A stretch of 64,000 bases of DNA, taken from positions 685,904,010-685,968,009 of the forward strand of contig NC_057803.1 in NCBI RefSeq assembly GCF_018294505.1, read 5' to 3'. Each line of letters opens with the position of its first letter. Position 1 is the stretch's first letter. Made by a program: the position numbers and the translations under genes. This document shows positions 1-29,514 of this stretch, in pieces. This stretch comes from Triticum aestivum. Lineage: Eukaryota; Streptophyta; Magnoliopsida; Poales; Poaceae. The notes beneath the pieces are model-generated. The model was not told the DNA's origin. It saw nothing but the letters and a program-made list of their open reading frames with translations, and searched no databases.

Positions 1-1006
1 AATTACTTCTAAAAGTATGGACGGGCTCCCGTGATCTGAAGGTACACAGTTGATTGTTTGTTGATAATTACACCCGTTTCAATAGTAATAGTGTATCGAC
101 TGATAGGAGCGTGTTCATCAGTAGAAAAGTTACCTAAGTACAAAAATAACTTTGGTACATGTTACTGGAAATGCCTACCTGCCAATAAAACTGATACTCC
201 CTCTGTAAACTAATATAAGAGCGTTTAGATCACTACTTTAGTATTCTAAACGCTCTTATATTAGTACGGAGGGAGTACATACTAACATTTTCTGTAATGG
301 CTCAATATATTCTGATCCACCATTATCAAGGCTATTGGGCTAATAATGGTGCATTTTGTAAGCACCACAATGCACTGAGATCGAATGGTCACACCGAATA
401 GCGTGTCAAGTCATGCTATGACAGTTTTGGTAACACGTGCTTATGTATCAAGCGAGAACTTCCCTTGCAGAGAGATTATCTTTTTGGGAAGTGTGAAAAA
501 GCAAGTCCCGTTGCACTGATGGAAAAAGAGTTATTTACAAGCCCATAGAAGGGTCACACCTGACTTTACTTCACCCCAGCCTCTAATACCTAGGTGCCGC
601 CAGAAGTAGTGCAGCATGCATGGGGTGACCTGCCGATCAAATCCACGTGAGTGCCGGGAGGGGGGGGGGTGTCTTATCATCAATTACTTCTAGGGGGACA
701 GTCAACAAATTGTGCCCATAGGCGCAGATCAGATGGTTGCTGTGCATTCCTGTCAATCAAATGGTTAGCATTGCGAGTTAATTTTCTCCTATATCATTGT
801 CATCAAGTTTTTTTGGAGTCCCTTGCACAATGGACCTTTTCCTCTCTCTAGAACATTGCAAATTTGCTACAGTGTTGGGGGATCTTAGTGGCTTACAGAA
901 ATAAAATCTGTAGTAACGAAGTAATACACATTTTATTAGCACACTTAATGTTTTCAATCAAATTAATTGCTAAGTGGCACCCATGTGTGGTCAATATTTC
1001 CATCAG
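1..1006. other. Upstream/intronic sequence with no recognisable exon
   Basis: This stretch precedes the first exon I can support for the HEAT-repeat gene. It is AT-rich, has no long open frame with family similarity, and contains one Stowaway MITE (197-275). The first supported exon begins in phase 0 inside the protein, so this is probably intron, possibly with a short undetected exon. I see nothing else in it. Confidence 0.5.
197..275. mobile_element. Stowaway-type MITE (Tc1/mariner), 79 bp
   Basis: Terminal inverted repeats begin CTCCCTCTGTAAACTAATAT on the left and end in its near complement (ATATTAGTACGGAGGGAG) on the right. TA lies immediately outside both ends (195-196 and 276-277), the expected mariner target duplication. 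The arms also share the motif AAGAGCGTTTAGA, so the element folds into one long hairpin. It has no coding capacity and would depend on a mariner transposase in trans. Confidence 0.9.
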
Positions 1007-17681
<16,675 letters not shown>

Positions 17682-17699
17682 AAGTAATTGAAGCTGATC

Positions 17700-18600
17700 T
17701 CTCTTGGATGTAAATCTGTTGTACATGTAGAGTTTAATGTTCATGCTGCCTGCCTGTACATTTTGTGCCTCCTTCAACAATAGAGCATAGAGAGATAATT
17801 CTGTAGCCATGTCCATAGGTTTTTAGTGCGACTGTACAGCATACTGCTGTGGCAGAATTCGCTGTGTTCTGCAAGCATGTACTCCGTATTATAATGAAGA
17901 TACGCCTTGTAAGAATTCCTTGTGGAAATGTGGAAGCTGTTTTTTTTTTCGCTGAATAAATGTGGAAGCTGGATTTGCCGTCTATCCAGAATTCTTCAGT
18001 GCTGCAAGTTCACTTTATTCCAAAAAAAAGTTAACTTTTAAGCTTGATGCATTTTAAAGCTTTATCAGTCGGTAGGTAGCTCGGATCTTCTACTCCATTC
18101 GTATCTACCTAAACTGTTACTGGGGATCAATGGTGAGACTCCCTTTGTTGTAACTATTGTCAGAGTTGAAATATTTTCCTGTGAAGATTCTGTATGCCAA
18201 GGCATGCGCTCCATCCACCAGAATCAGATGATGCTCTCAAATTGACGGTTTGCGCCCTCCAATATTCACCAAGCTGATTTGCTCATGGTAGGGTAGGCTG
18301 ATCTGACCAGCATGCATATTTATAACTCCGGACGAGTCCCTGGTTGAGAAAGTCAAGTTAGATTCGGTGCAAACAAAGCACAGCGCCATGATTTTGTAAA
18401 ACAAACGAAGGAAGGGCATGGGCATGGCAATCTTTGCAAGTGCTGTGCTTTCTCGGTCTTTTCCGCACTCACGCCACACATGCCAATTTGCAATATACTA
18501 GTCCTACTACTGTAGTGGAGCATCCACACCGAATGGGCCATCGAGTCACCCATTCACACTTGACGACGACCTGACCGAGACCAGCAGGTCGTGACCTTCA
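17700..18600. other. 3' UTR and downstream flank of the HEAT gene
   Basis: AT-rich sequence follows the stop codon at 17679-17681. A canonical AATAAA lies at 17955-17960 after a T-rich run and is a plausible polyadenylation signal. From about 18000 to 18600 I see no gene, repeat or convincing element. Confidence 0.5.
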
Positions 18601-18610
18601 TTTATTAGCT

Positions 18611-18925
18611 TGTAGATCCATTTGTTTTGATATGGTGATGTTATTCATAGTATGAGTAACATGTTACTCGATTCATCTTTCTCTCATTAAATCATTGCCA
18701 CATAAGCAAATTTGCTGAGTTGGACCTTATATTACTGCTGAAGTTACTCCCACTGTGGATAGTCTTATATGTATGACACTAGTCTAAGTTACTCTCCCCC
18801 TCCCCTTTATGACTAGCCTTATAGAGGGTACCAAACTTGCCAAAGACTAGTCATAGTGGAGAGTAACTTACGCGCTATCTTAGGCTATGTTACTATCTTC
18901 ATACTGGGTAGTAACATATGTGTGG
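18611..18925. mobile_element. Tourist/Harbinger-like MITE debris
   Basis: The segment contains GTAACATGTTACTCG, GCTGAGTTGG, AAGTTACTCCCACTGTGG and a terminal ATACTGGGTAGTAACATATG block. These resemble a common grass MITE with AGTAAC-rich ends. At least two overlapping pieces seem present and I cannot fix clean ends or a target duplication. A short related piece recurs at 29829-29880. Confidence 0.4.
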
Positions 18926-18929
18926 TGTC

Positions 18930-19538
18930 AGCATTTTGCGGTTTGCACGGATCTCTTTGTCGGCGGGTACAGTGGACGTTGGGGCGGCGACTCCGGGTAG
19001 TTTCTGTTTGTGCGCCGAGATGGCGATCTCGGGAACAATGCGAGTGGCAGCTCTATGAGGTGGGGCTCTTTCTCGACATTGGTTGGGTGGCATCCTTGTC
19101 CCACTTGGGCAGTGGGGGTGTCGGCTCGGTCGATGCGCCCCAGAGGGGGCGGTCTGACTTTATGTCGGGGTGGCGGCCCCGGATGTGGTGCGGCGTTCGT
19201 GGTCTGCGAGCGGTTGCCCTGAGCAGCGTGGGCTGCGGGTAGCTGGGCTGTGCGGAGTTGCTGCTCGAGGGGAGCGGCGGCCCCGGAAGGCGGTGCCGGT
19301 GGAGTGCGTTGGGCGCAACGGAGCAGTGCATGTCGGGGCGGCGGCCCCGAGAGGATCTCTGTGGCGACCAAGCATCTGTGGCAACGGTGATGATGGGAGC
19401 GATGTCGGCGACGCGACAATAGTTGCGGTAGTCGGCTCTTTTCGGCGTGTTCGCGGTATTGCCTCGGTTTGTTTGTTGCCATGGAGTCGAAGCTGCGGTG
19501 GCAGGGCCCTGTGGTATACGATGAGTGACTGCAAGTGG
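18930..19538. other. GC-rich stretch of unknown origin, cut by the Copia element on its right
   Basis: About 600 bp rich in GGCGGC and GGCCCCG motifs, clearly different in base composition from both flanks. Open frames occur on both strands but none resembles a known protein, as expected by chance at high GC. The sequence ends abruptly at the Copia LTR (19539). It may be part of an older non-LTR or CACTA element; I cannot assign it. Confidence 0.35.
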
Positions 19539-21283
19539 TGTTGGGGAACGTAGCAGAAATTCAAAATTTTCCTACGTGTCACCAAGATCTATCTATGGAG
19601 AAACCAGCTACGAGTAGAAGGAGAGTGCATCTACATACCCCTGTAGATCGCTAAGCGGAAGCGTTCAAGTGAACGGGGTTGATGAAGTCGTACTCGTCGT
19701 GATTCAAATCACCGATGATCAAGTGCCGAACGCACGGCACCTCCGCGTTCAACACACGTACATCCCGGTGACGTATCCCACGCCTTGATCCAGCAAGCAG
19801 AGAGGGAGAGGTTGAGGAAGACTCCATCCAGCAGCAGCACAACAGCGTGGTGGTGGTGGAGGAGCGTGGCAATCCTGCAGGGCTTCGCCAAGCACCACGG
19901 GAGAAGAGGAGTACTTGGGAGAGGGGGAGGGCTGCGCCAGAACTTCGTCTATAGCTCCCATGCGCCTCCCCACTATATATAGGGGTGGAGGGCTGGTTTC
20001 TTGCCCTCCAAGTCCATTGGGGCGTTGGCCAAGGTGGGAGGAAAGAAATCTCATTATTTCCTTCCCCACCGATTGTTATCCCCCCTTTTTAGGGATCTTG
20101 ATCTTATCCCTTCGGGATATGATCTTATTCCTTCTAAGGGGGGATCTTGGTGCGCCTTGACCAGGGGTGTGGGGCCTTGCCCCCACTACCCACGTCCATG
20201 TGGGTCCCCCCATGCAGGTGGGCCCCACTCCGGAACCTTCTAGAACCTTCCCGGTACAATACCGAAAAATCCCGAACATTTTCCGGTGGCCAAAATAGGA
20301 CTTCCCATATATAAATCTTTACCTCCGGACCATTCCGGAACTCCTCGTGACGTCCGGGATCTCATCCGGGACTCCGAACAACATTCGGTAACCACATACA
20401 AACTTCCTTTATAACCCTAGCATCATCGAACCTTAAGTGTGTAGACCCTACGGGTTCGGGAGACATGTAGACATGACCGAGACGTTCTCTGGTCAATAAC
20501 CAACAGCGGGATCTGGATACCCATGATGGCTCCCACATGTTCCACGATGATCTCATTGGATGAACCACGATGTCAAGGACTTAATCAATCCCGTATTCAA
20601 TTCCCTTTGTCTATCGGTATGTTACTTGCCCGAGATTCGATCGTCGGTATCCAATACCTTGTTCAATCTCGTTACTGGCAAGTCACTTTACTCGTTCCGT
20701 AACACATCATCCCGTGGTCAACTCCTTGGTCACATTGCGCATATGATGATGTCCTACCGAGTGGGCCCAGAGATACCTCTCCGTTTACACGGAGTGACAA
20801 ATCCCAGTCTCGATCCGCATAAAACAATAGATACTTTCGGAGATACCTGTAGTGCACCTTTATAGTCACCCAGTTACGTTGTGACGTTTGATACACCCAA
20901 AGCACTCCTACGGTATCCAGGAGTTACACGCTCTCATGGTCGAAGGAAGAGATACTTGACATTGGCAAAGCTCTAGCAAATGAACTACACGATCTTTTGT
21001 GCTAGTCTTAGGATTGGGTCTTGTCCATCACATCATTCTCCTAATGATGTGATCCCGTTATCAACGACATCCAATGTCCATAGCCAGGAAACCATGACTA
21101 TCTGTTGATCACAACGAGCTAGTCAACTAGAGGCTCACTAGGGACATATTGTGGTCTATGTATTCACACGTGTATTACGATTTCTGGATAATACAGTTAT
21201 AGCATGAATAAAAGACAATTATCATGAACAAGGAAATATAATAATAATACTTTTATTATTGCCTCTAGGGCATATTTCCAACA
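19539..21283 (-). repeat. 3' LTR of Copia element A (1,745 bp)
   Basis: It is bounded by TGTTGGGGAACG at 19539 and GGCATATTTCCAACA ending at 21283 on the plus strand. It is nearly identical over its whole length to 26312-28057. Open frames within it (for example 19749-20069 minus and 20560-20865 plus) recur in the other LTR copy and are LTR shadows, not genes. A TATATATAGGGG motif occurs near 19974. Confidence 0.9.
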
Positions 21284-24200
21284 GTCTCCCACTTGCACTA
21301 GAGTCAATAATCTAGTTCACATCGCCATGTGATTAACACTCACAGGTCACATCGCCATGTGATTAATACCCAAGAGTTTACTAGAGTCAGTAGTCTAGTT
21401 CACATCACTATGTGATTAACACTCAATGAGTTTTATGTTTGATCATGTTGCTTGTGAGAGAGGTTTTAGTCAACGGGTCTGAACCTTTCAGATCCGTGTG
21501 TGCTTTACAAATCTCTATGTCATCTCCTAGATGCAGCTACCACGCTCTATTTGGAGCTATTCCAAACAACTGTTCTACTTGGAGCTATTCTAAATTATTG
21601 CTTCATTATATGTATCCGGTCTCTCTACTCAGAGCTATCCGGATAGGTGTCAAGCTTGCATCGTCGTAACCTTTACGACGAACTCTTTTACCACCTCCAT
21701 AATCGAGAAAATTCCTTAGTACACTAGTTACTGAGGATAACTTTGACCGCTGTCCTGTGAGCCATTCTTGGATCACTCTTGTACCCCTTGACTGACTCAT
21801 GGCAAGGCACACTTCAGGTGCGGTACACAGCATAGCATACTGAAGAGCCTACGTCTTAAGCATAGGGGACGACCTTCGTCCTTTCTCTCTATTCTGCCGT
21901 GGTCGAGCTTTAAGTCTTAAATTCGTACCTTACAACTCAGGCAAGAACTCCTTCTTTGACTGGTCCATCTTGAACACCTTCAAGATCATGTCAAGGTATG
22001 TGCTCATTTGAAAGTATTATTAAGCATTTTGATCTATCCTTATAGATCTTGATGCTCAATGTTCAAGTAGCTTAATCCAGGCTTTCCATTGAAAAACACT
22101 TTCAAAATAACCCTATATGCTTTCCAGAAATTCTACGTCATTTCTGATCAACAATATGTCAACAACATATACTCATCAGAAATTCTATAGTGCTCCCACT
22201 CACTTCTTTGGAAATACAAATTTCTCATAAACTTTGTACAAACCCAAAATTTTTGATCATCATCAAAGCATACATTCCAACTCCGAGATGCTCACTCCAG
22301 TCCTTAGAAGGATTGCTGGAGCTTTGCATACTTATTAGCATCTTTCGGGATTGACAAAACCTTCCGGTTGTATCACATACAACCTTTCCTCATTAAAATC
22401 GTCGAGGAAACAATGTTTTGACATCCTATGTGCAAGATTTCATAAATAATGCAGCAATCGCTAATATAATTCCAACAGACTCTTAGCATCGCTACGAGTG
22501 AGAAAATCTCATCGTAGTCAACTCCTTGAACTTGTCGGAAAACATCTTAACGACAAGTCGAGCTTTCTTAATGGTGACATTTACCATCATTGTCCGTCTT
22601 CCTTTTGAAATCCATCTGTACTCATTAGCCTTACGACCATCGAGCCGTTCTGCCAAAGTCTACACTTTGTTTTCATACATGGATCCTCTCTCGGATTTTA
22701 TGGCCTCAAGCCATTTATCGGAATCCGGGCCCACCATCGCTTCTCCATAGCTCGTAGGTTCATTGTTGTCTAGCAACATGACCTTCAAGACAGGATTACG
22801 TACCACTCTGAAGTAGTATGCATCCTTGTCATCCTACGAGGTTTGGGAGTGACTTGATCCGAAGTTTCATGATCAATATCATAAGCTTCCACTTCAATTG
22901 GTGTAGGTGCCACAGGAACAACTCCCTGTGCCCTATCACACACTAGTTGAAGAGACGGTTCAATAACCTCATCAAGTCTCCACCATCCTCCCACTCAATT
23001 CTTTCAAGAGAAACTTTTCCTCGAGAAAGGACCCGATTCTAGAAACAATCCATATTGCTTTCGGATCTGAATTAGGAGGTATACCCAACTGTTTTGGGTT
23101 TCCTATGAAGATGCATTTTATCCGCTTTGGGTTCGAGCTTATCAACCTGAAACTTTTTCATATAAGCGTCGCAGCCCCAAACTTTTAAGAAACGACAACT
23201 TAGGTTTCTCTAAACCATAATTCATACGGTGTCATCTCATCGGAATTACGTGGTGCCCTATTTAAAGTGAATGTGGTTGTCTCTAATGCCTAACCCATGA
23301 ACGATAGTGGTAATTCGATAAGAGACATCATGGTACGCACCATATCCAATAGGGTGCAACTATGATGTTCGGACACACCATCACATTATGGTGTTCCAGG
23401 CGGTATTAATTGAGAAACAATTTCCACAATGTCTTAATTGTGTGCCAAAACTCGTAACTCGGATATTCATCTCTATGATCATATCATAGACATTTTATCC
23501 TCTTGTCACAATGATCTGCTACTTCACTCTGAAATTACTTGAACCATTCAATAATTCAGACTTGTGTTTCATCAAGTAAATATACTCAACATTTACTCGA
23601 ATCATCTGTGAAGTAAGAACATAATGATATTCACTGCATGCCTCAGCACTCATTCGACTGCACACATCAAAATGTGTTACTTCCAACAAGTTGCTATCTT
23701 GTTCCATCTTACTGAAAATGAGGCTTTTCAGTCATCTTGCCCATGTGGTATGATTTGCATATCTCAAGTGATTCAAAATCAAGTGAGTCCGAACGATCCA
23801 TTTGCATGGAGTTTCTTCATGCATATACACCAATAGACATGGTTCGCATGTCTCAAACTTTTCAAAAACGAGTGAGTCCAAAGATCCATCAACATGGAGC
23901 TTCTTCATGCGTTTTACACCAATATGACTTACATGGCAGTGCCACAAGTAAGTGGTACTATCATTACTATCTTATATCTTTTGGCATGAAAATGTGTATC
24001 ACTACGATCGAGATTCAATAAACCATTCAGGTTTAATACTAATCTTGATGGTAGAGGGAGCGTGCGATGTTTGATTATATCAAACTTGGAAACACTTCCA
24101 ACACATATCGTCAGCTCTCCTTTAGCTAGTCTCCGTTTATTCCGTAGCCTTTTATTTCGAGTTACTAACACTTAGCAACCGAACCGATATCTAATACCCT

Positions 24201-26311
24201 GGTGCTACTAGGAGTACTAGTAAAGTACACATTAACATAATGTATATCCAATATACTTCTATCGACCTTGCCAGCCTTCTCATCTACCAAGTATCTAGGG
24301 TAATGCTGCTCCAGTGGTTGTTCCCCTTATTACAGAAGCACTTAGTCTCGGGTTTGGGTTCAACCTTGGGTTTCTTCACTAGAGCAGCAGCTGAATTGCC
24401 GTTTCATGAAGTATCCCTTTGTTCCCTTGCCCTTCTTGAAACTAGTGGTTTCACCAACCATCAACAATTGATGCTCCTTCTTGATTTCTACTTTCGCGGT
24501 GTCAAACATCATGAATATTTCAAGGATCATCATATCTATCCCTGATATGTTATAGTTAATCACGAAGCTCTAGCAGCTTGGTGGCAATGACTTTGGGGAA
24601 ACATCACTATCTCATCTCGAGGATCAACTCCCACTCGATCCAAGTGATTGTTGTGCTCAGACAATCTGAGCACAAGCTCAACGATTGAGCTTTTCTCCCT
24701 TAGTTTGCAGGCTAAGAAAATCGTCGGAGGTCTTATACCTCTTGACGTGGGCACGAGCCTGAAATCCCAATTTCAGCCCTCGAAACATCTCATATGTTCC
24801 GCGACATTTCGAAAACGTCTTTGGTGCCTCTACTTAAACCATTTAATTGAACTATCACGTAGTTATCAAAACGTGTATGTCCGATGTTCGCAACATCGAC
24901 AAAACGACGTTGGGGTTCAGCACACTAAGCGGTGCATTAAGGACATAAGCTTTCTACTGATCGCATAATCGCTACTATCAACTTTCAACTATATTTTCTC
25001 TAGGAACATATCTAAACAGTGGAACTAAAGCGCGAGCTTACGACATAATTTGCAAAAGGTCTTTTGACTATGTTCAGGATAATTAAGTTCATCTTATGAA
25101 CTCCCACTTAGATAGACATCCCTCTGGTCATCTAAGTGATCACATGATCCGAGTCAACTAGGCCGTGTCCGATCATCACGTGAGACGGACTAGTCATCAT
25201 CGGTGAACATCTTCATGTTGATCGTATCTACTATACGACTCATGCTCGACCTTTCGGTCTCCGTGTTCCGAGGCCATCTCTGTACATGCTAGGCTCGTCA
25301 AGTTAACCCTAAGTGTTTTCGCTGTGTAAAACTGTCTTACACCCGTTGTATGTGAACGTAAGAATTCATCACACCCGATCATCACGTGGTGCTTAGAAGC
25401 GACGAACTGTAGCAACGGTGCACAGTTAGGAGAGAACACTTCTTGAAATTTTGTAAGGGATCATCTTATTTACTACCGTCGTCCTAAGCAAACAAGATGC
25501 ATAAACATGATAAACATCACATGCAATCAAATAGTGACATGATATGGCCAATATCATTTTGCTCCTTTTGATCTTCATCTTCTGGGCTCCATGATCATCA
25601 TCGTCACCGGCACGACACCATGATCTTCATCATCATGATCTCCATCATCGTGTCTTCATGAAGTTGTCACGCCAACGACTACTTCTACTTCTATGACTAA
25701 CGCGTTTAGCAATAAAGTAAAGTAGTTTACATGGCGTTCTTCAATGACACGCAGGTCATACAATAAATAAAGACAACTCCTATGGCTCCTGCCGGTTGTC
25801 ATACTCATCGACATGCAAGTCGTGAATCCTATTACAAGAACATGATCAATCTCATACATCACATATCATTCATCACATTCTTCTTGGCCATATCACATCA
25901 CATAGCATACCCTGCAAAAACAAGTTAGACGTCCTCTAATTGTTGTTGCATGTTTTACGTGGCTGCTATGGGTTTCTAGCAAGAACGTTTCTTACCTACG
26001 CAATACCACAACGTGATATGCCAATTGCTATTTACCCTTCATAAGGACCCTTTTCATCGAATCCGTTCCGACTAAAGTGGGAGAGACTGGCACCCGCTAG
26101 CCACCTTATGCACCAAGTGCATGTCAATCGGTGGAACCTGTCTCACGTAAGAGTACATGTAAGGTCGGTCCGGGCCGCTTCATCCCACAATACCGTCGAA
26201 ACAAGATTGGACTAGTAACGGTAAGCATATTGAACAAAATCAACGCCCACAACTACTTTGTGTTCTACTCGTGCAAAGAATCTACGCAATAGACCTAGCT
26301 CATGATGCCAC

Positions 26312-28057
26312 TGTTGGGGAACGTAGCAGAAATTCAAAATTTTCCTACGTGTCACCAAGATCTATCTATGGAGAGACCAGCAACGAGTAGAAAGAGAATG
26401 CATCTACATACCCTTGTAGATCGCTAAGCGGAAGCGTTCAAGTGAACGGGGTTGATGGAGTCGTACTCGTCGTGATTCAAATCACCGATGATCAAGTGCC
26501 GAACGCACGGCACCTCCGCGTTCAACACACATACAGCCCGGTGACGTCTCCCAAGCCTTGATCCAGCAAGGAGAGAGGGAGAGGTTGAGGAAGACTCCAT
26601 CCAGCAGCAGCACAACGGCGTGGTGGTGGTGGAGGAGCGTGGCAATCCTGCAGGGCTTCGCCAAGCACCGCGGGAGAGGAGGAGTACTTGTGAGAGGGGG
26701 AGGGCTGCGCCAGAACTTCGTGTATAGCTCCCATGCGCCTCTCCACTATATATAGGGGTGGAGGGGCTGGTTTCTTGCCCTCCAAGTCCATTGGGGCGTT
26801 GGCCAAGGTGGGAGGAAAGAAATCTCATTATTTCCTTCCCCACCGATTGTTATCCCCCCTTTTTAGGGATCTTGATCTTATCCCTTCGGGATATGATCTT
26901 ATTCCTTCTAAGGGGGGATCTTGGTGCGCCTTGACCAGGGGTGTGGGGCCTTGCCCCCACTACCCACGTCCATGTGGGTCCCCCCATGCAGGTGGGCCCC
27001 ACTCCAGAACCTTCTAGAACCTTCCCGGTACAATACCGAAAAATCCCGAACATTTTCCGGTGGCCAAAATAGGACTTCCCATATATAAATCTTTACCTCC
27101 GGACCATTCCGGAACTCCTCGTGACGTCCGGGATCTCATCCGGGACTCCGAACAACATTCGGTAACCACATACAAACTTCCTTTATAACCCTAGCATCAT
27201 CGAACCTTAAGTGTGTAGACCCTACGGGTTCGGGAGACATGTAGACATGACCGAGACGTTCTCCGGTCAATAACCAACAGCGGGATCTGGATACCCATGA
27301 TGGCTCCCACATGTTCCACGATGATCTCATCGGATGAACCACGATGTCAAGGACTTAATCAATCCCGTATTCAATTCCCTTTGTCTATCGGTATGTTACT
27401 TGCCCGAGATTCGATCGTCGGTATCCAATACCTTGTTCAATCTCGTTACTGGCAAGTCACTTTACTCGTTCCGTAACACATCATCCCGTGGTCAACTCCT
27501 TGGTCACATTGCGCATATGATGATGTCCTACCGAGTGGGCCCAGAGATACCTCTCCGTTTACACGGAGTGACAAATCCCAGTCTCGATCCGCATAAAACA
27601 ATAGATACTTTCGGAGATACCTGTAGTGCACCTTTATAGTCACCCAGTTACGTTGTGACGTTTGATACACCCAAAGCACTCCTACGGTATCCAGGAGTTA
27701 CACGCTCTCATGGTCGAAGGAAGAGATACTTGACATTGGCAAAGCTCTAGCAAATGAACTACACGATCTTTTGTGCTAGTCTTAGGATTGGGTCTTGTCC
27801 ATCACATCATTCTCCTAATGATGTGATCCCGTTATCAACGACATCCAATGTCCATAGCCAGGAAACCATGACTATCTGTTGATCACAACGAGCTAGTCAA
27901 CTAGAGGCTCACTAGGGACATATTGTGGTCTATGTATTCACACGTGTATTACGATTTCTGGATAATACAGTTATAACATGAATAAAAGACAATTATCATA
28001 AACAAGGAAATATAATAATAATACTTTTATTATTGCCTCTAGGGCATATTTCCAACA
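26312..28057 (-). repeat. Shared LTR of Copia element A and its truncated neighbour (1,746 bp)
   Basis: This LTR has internal sequence on both sides. To its left lie the primer-binding region and gag side of element A. To its right (28058 onward) lies the sequence that also follows the left LTR at 21284, the polypurine/pol end of another copy. It therefore served as the 5' LTR of one unit and the 3' LTR of the other. Confidence 0.85.
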
Positions 28058-29404
28058 GTCTCCCACTTGCACTAGAGTCAATAATCTAGTTCACATCGCC
28101 ATGTGATTAACACTCACAGGTCACATCGCCATGTGATTAATACCCAAGAGTTTACTAGAGTCAGTAGTCTAGTTCACATCACTATGTGATTAACACTCAA
28201 TGAGTTTTATGTTTGATCATGTTGCTTGTGAGAGAGGTTTTAGTCAACGGGTCTGAACCTTTCAGATCCGTGTGTGATTTACAAATCTCTATGTCATCTC
28301 CTAGATGCAGCTACCACGCTCTATTTGGAGCTATTCCAAACAACTGTTCTACTTGGAGCTATTCTAAATTATTGCTCCATTATATGTATCCGGTCTCTCT
28401 ACTCAGAGCTATCCGGATAGGTGTCAAGCTTGCATCGTCGTAACCTTTACGACGAACTCTTTTACCACCTCCATAATCGAGAAAATTCCTTAGTACACTA
28501 GTTACTGAGAATAACTTTGACCGCTGTCCTGTGAGCCATTCTTGGATCACTCTTGTACCCCTTGACTGACTCATGGCAAGGCACACTTCAGGTGCGGTAC
28601 ACAGCATAGCATACTGAAGAGCCTACGTCTTAAGCATAGGGGACGACCTTCATCCTTTCTCTCTATTCTGCCATGGTCGAGCTTTAAGTCTTAAATTCGT
28701 ACCTTACAACTCAGGCAAGAGCTCCTTCTTTGACTGGTCCATCTTGAACACCTTCAAGATCATGTCAAGGTATGTGCTCATTTGAAAGTATTATTAAGCA
28801 TTTTGATCTATCCTTATAGATCTTGATGCTCAATGTTCAAGTAGCTTAATCCAGGCTTTCCATTGAAAAACACTTTCAAAATAACCCTATATGCTTTTCA
28901 GAAATTCTACGTCATTTCTGATCAACAATATGTCAACAACATATACTCATTAGAAATTCTATAGTGCTCCCACTCACTTCTTTGAAAATACAAGTTTCTC
29001 ATAAACTTTGTATAAACCCAAATTTTTTGATCATCATCAAAGCATACATTCCAACTTCGAGATGCTCACTCCAGTCCTTAGAAGGATTGCTGGAGCTTTG
29101 CATACTTATTAGCATCTTTCGGGATTGACAAAACCTTCCGGTTGTATCACATACAACCTTTCCTCATTAAAATCGTCGAGGAAACAATGTTTTGACATCC
29201 TATCTGCAAGATTTCATAAATAATGCAGCAATCGCTAATATAATTCCAACAGACTCTTAGCATCGCTACGAGTGAGAAAATCTCATCGTAGTCAACTCCT
29301 TGAACTTGTCGGAAAACATCTTAACGACAAGTCGAGCTTTCTTAATGGTGACATTGACCATCATTGTCCGTCTTCCTTTTGAAATCCATCTGTACTCATT
29401 AGCC
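28058..29404 (-). mobile_element. Truncated internal segment of a second Copia unit
   Basis: The 1,347 bp match 21284-22630 almost base for base, starting GTCTCCCACTTGCACTAGAG, and stop abruptly after CATTAGCC at 29404. The other copy continues with TTACGACCATCG. Only the 3' end of pol (RNase H and reverse-transcriptase C-terminal remnants on the minus strand, with stops) is represented. No third LTR follows. Confidence 0.85.
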
Positions 29405-29514
29405 ACATCAGCATCTAACATGGCGGCCCATGTAGTAATCAGCCATCTAATTTTCCGCCACATCAGCATCTAACATGGCGGCCCATGTAGTAATCAGCCA
29501 TCTAATTTTTTTAG
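29404..29514. repeat. 55-bp tandem repeat at the Copia truncation point
   Basis: CACATCAGCATCTAACATGG with the following ~35 bp occurs at 29404-29458 and again at 29459-29513, nearly identical. The first copy starts exactly where similarity to the retrotransposon ends. This suggests local duplication during end joining. Confidence 0.8.

Larger units (their letters stand above)
19539..28057 (-). mobile_element. Copia LTR retrotransposon (Angela/BARE/WIS group), decayed coding
   Basis: Read on the minus strand, the 5' LTR is 28057-26312 and the 3' LTR 21283-19539. Both start TGTTGGAAATATGCCCTAGA and end CCCCAACA. A primer-binding-like TGGCATCATGAG abuts the 5' LTR and a purine-rich AAGTGGGAGAC precedes the 3' LTR. 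The internal 5 kb still shows Copia order but no long frame survives. The best piece is the zinc-binding integrase region at 23947-23732 (HIGVKRMKKLH followed by CEPC). The two LTRs look almost identical although the coding region is full of stops, which suggests a recently mobilised defective copy or a recent duplication. The left flank before 19539 is AGTGG; the right end runs into a second internal copy, so no TSD is expected. Confidence 0.85.

Noticed and set aside
19010..19585. Several overlapping open frames on both strands of the GC-rich block, up to 184 codons.
   Set aside because: High GC depletes stop codons. The frames overlap on both strands, are Arg/Pro/Gly-rich without domains, and one runs into the Copia LTR.
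20560..20865. 101-codon ORF repeated identically at 27334-27639.
   Set aside because: Both lie inside the Copia LTR copies; the repetition reflects the LTR, not a conserved gene.
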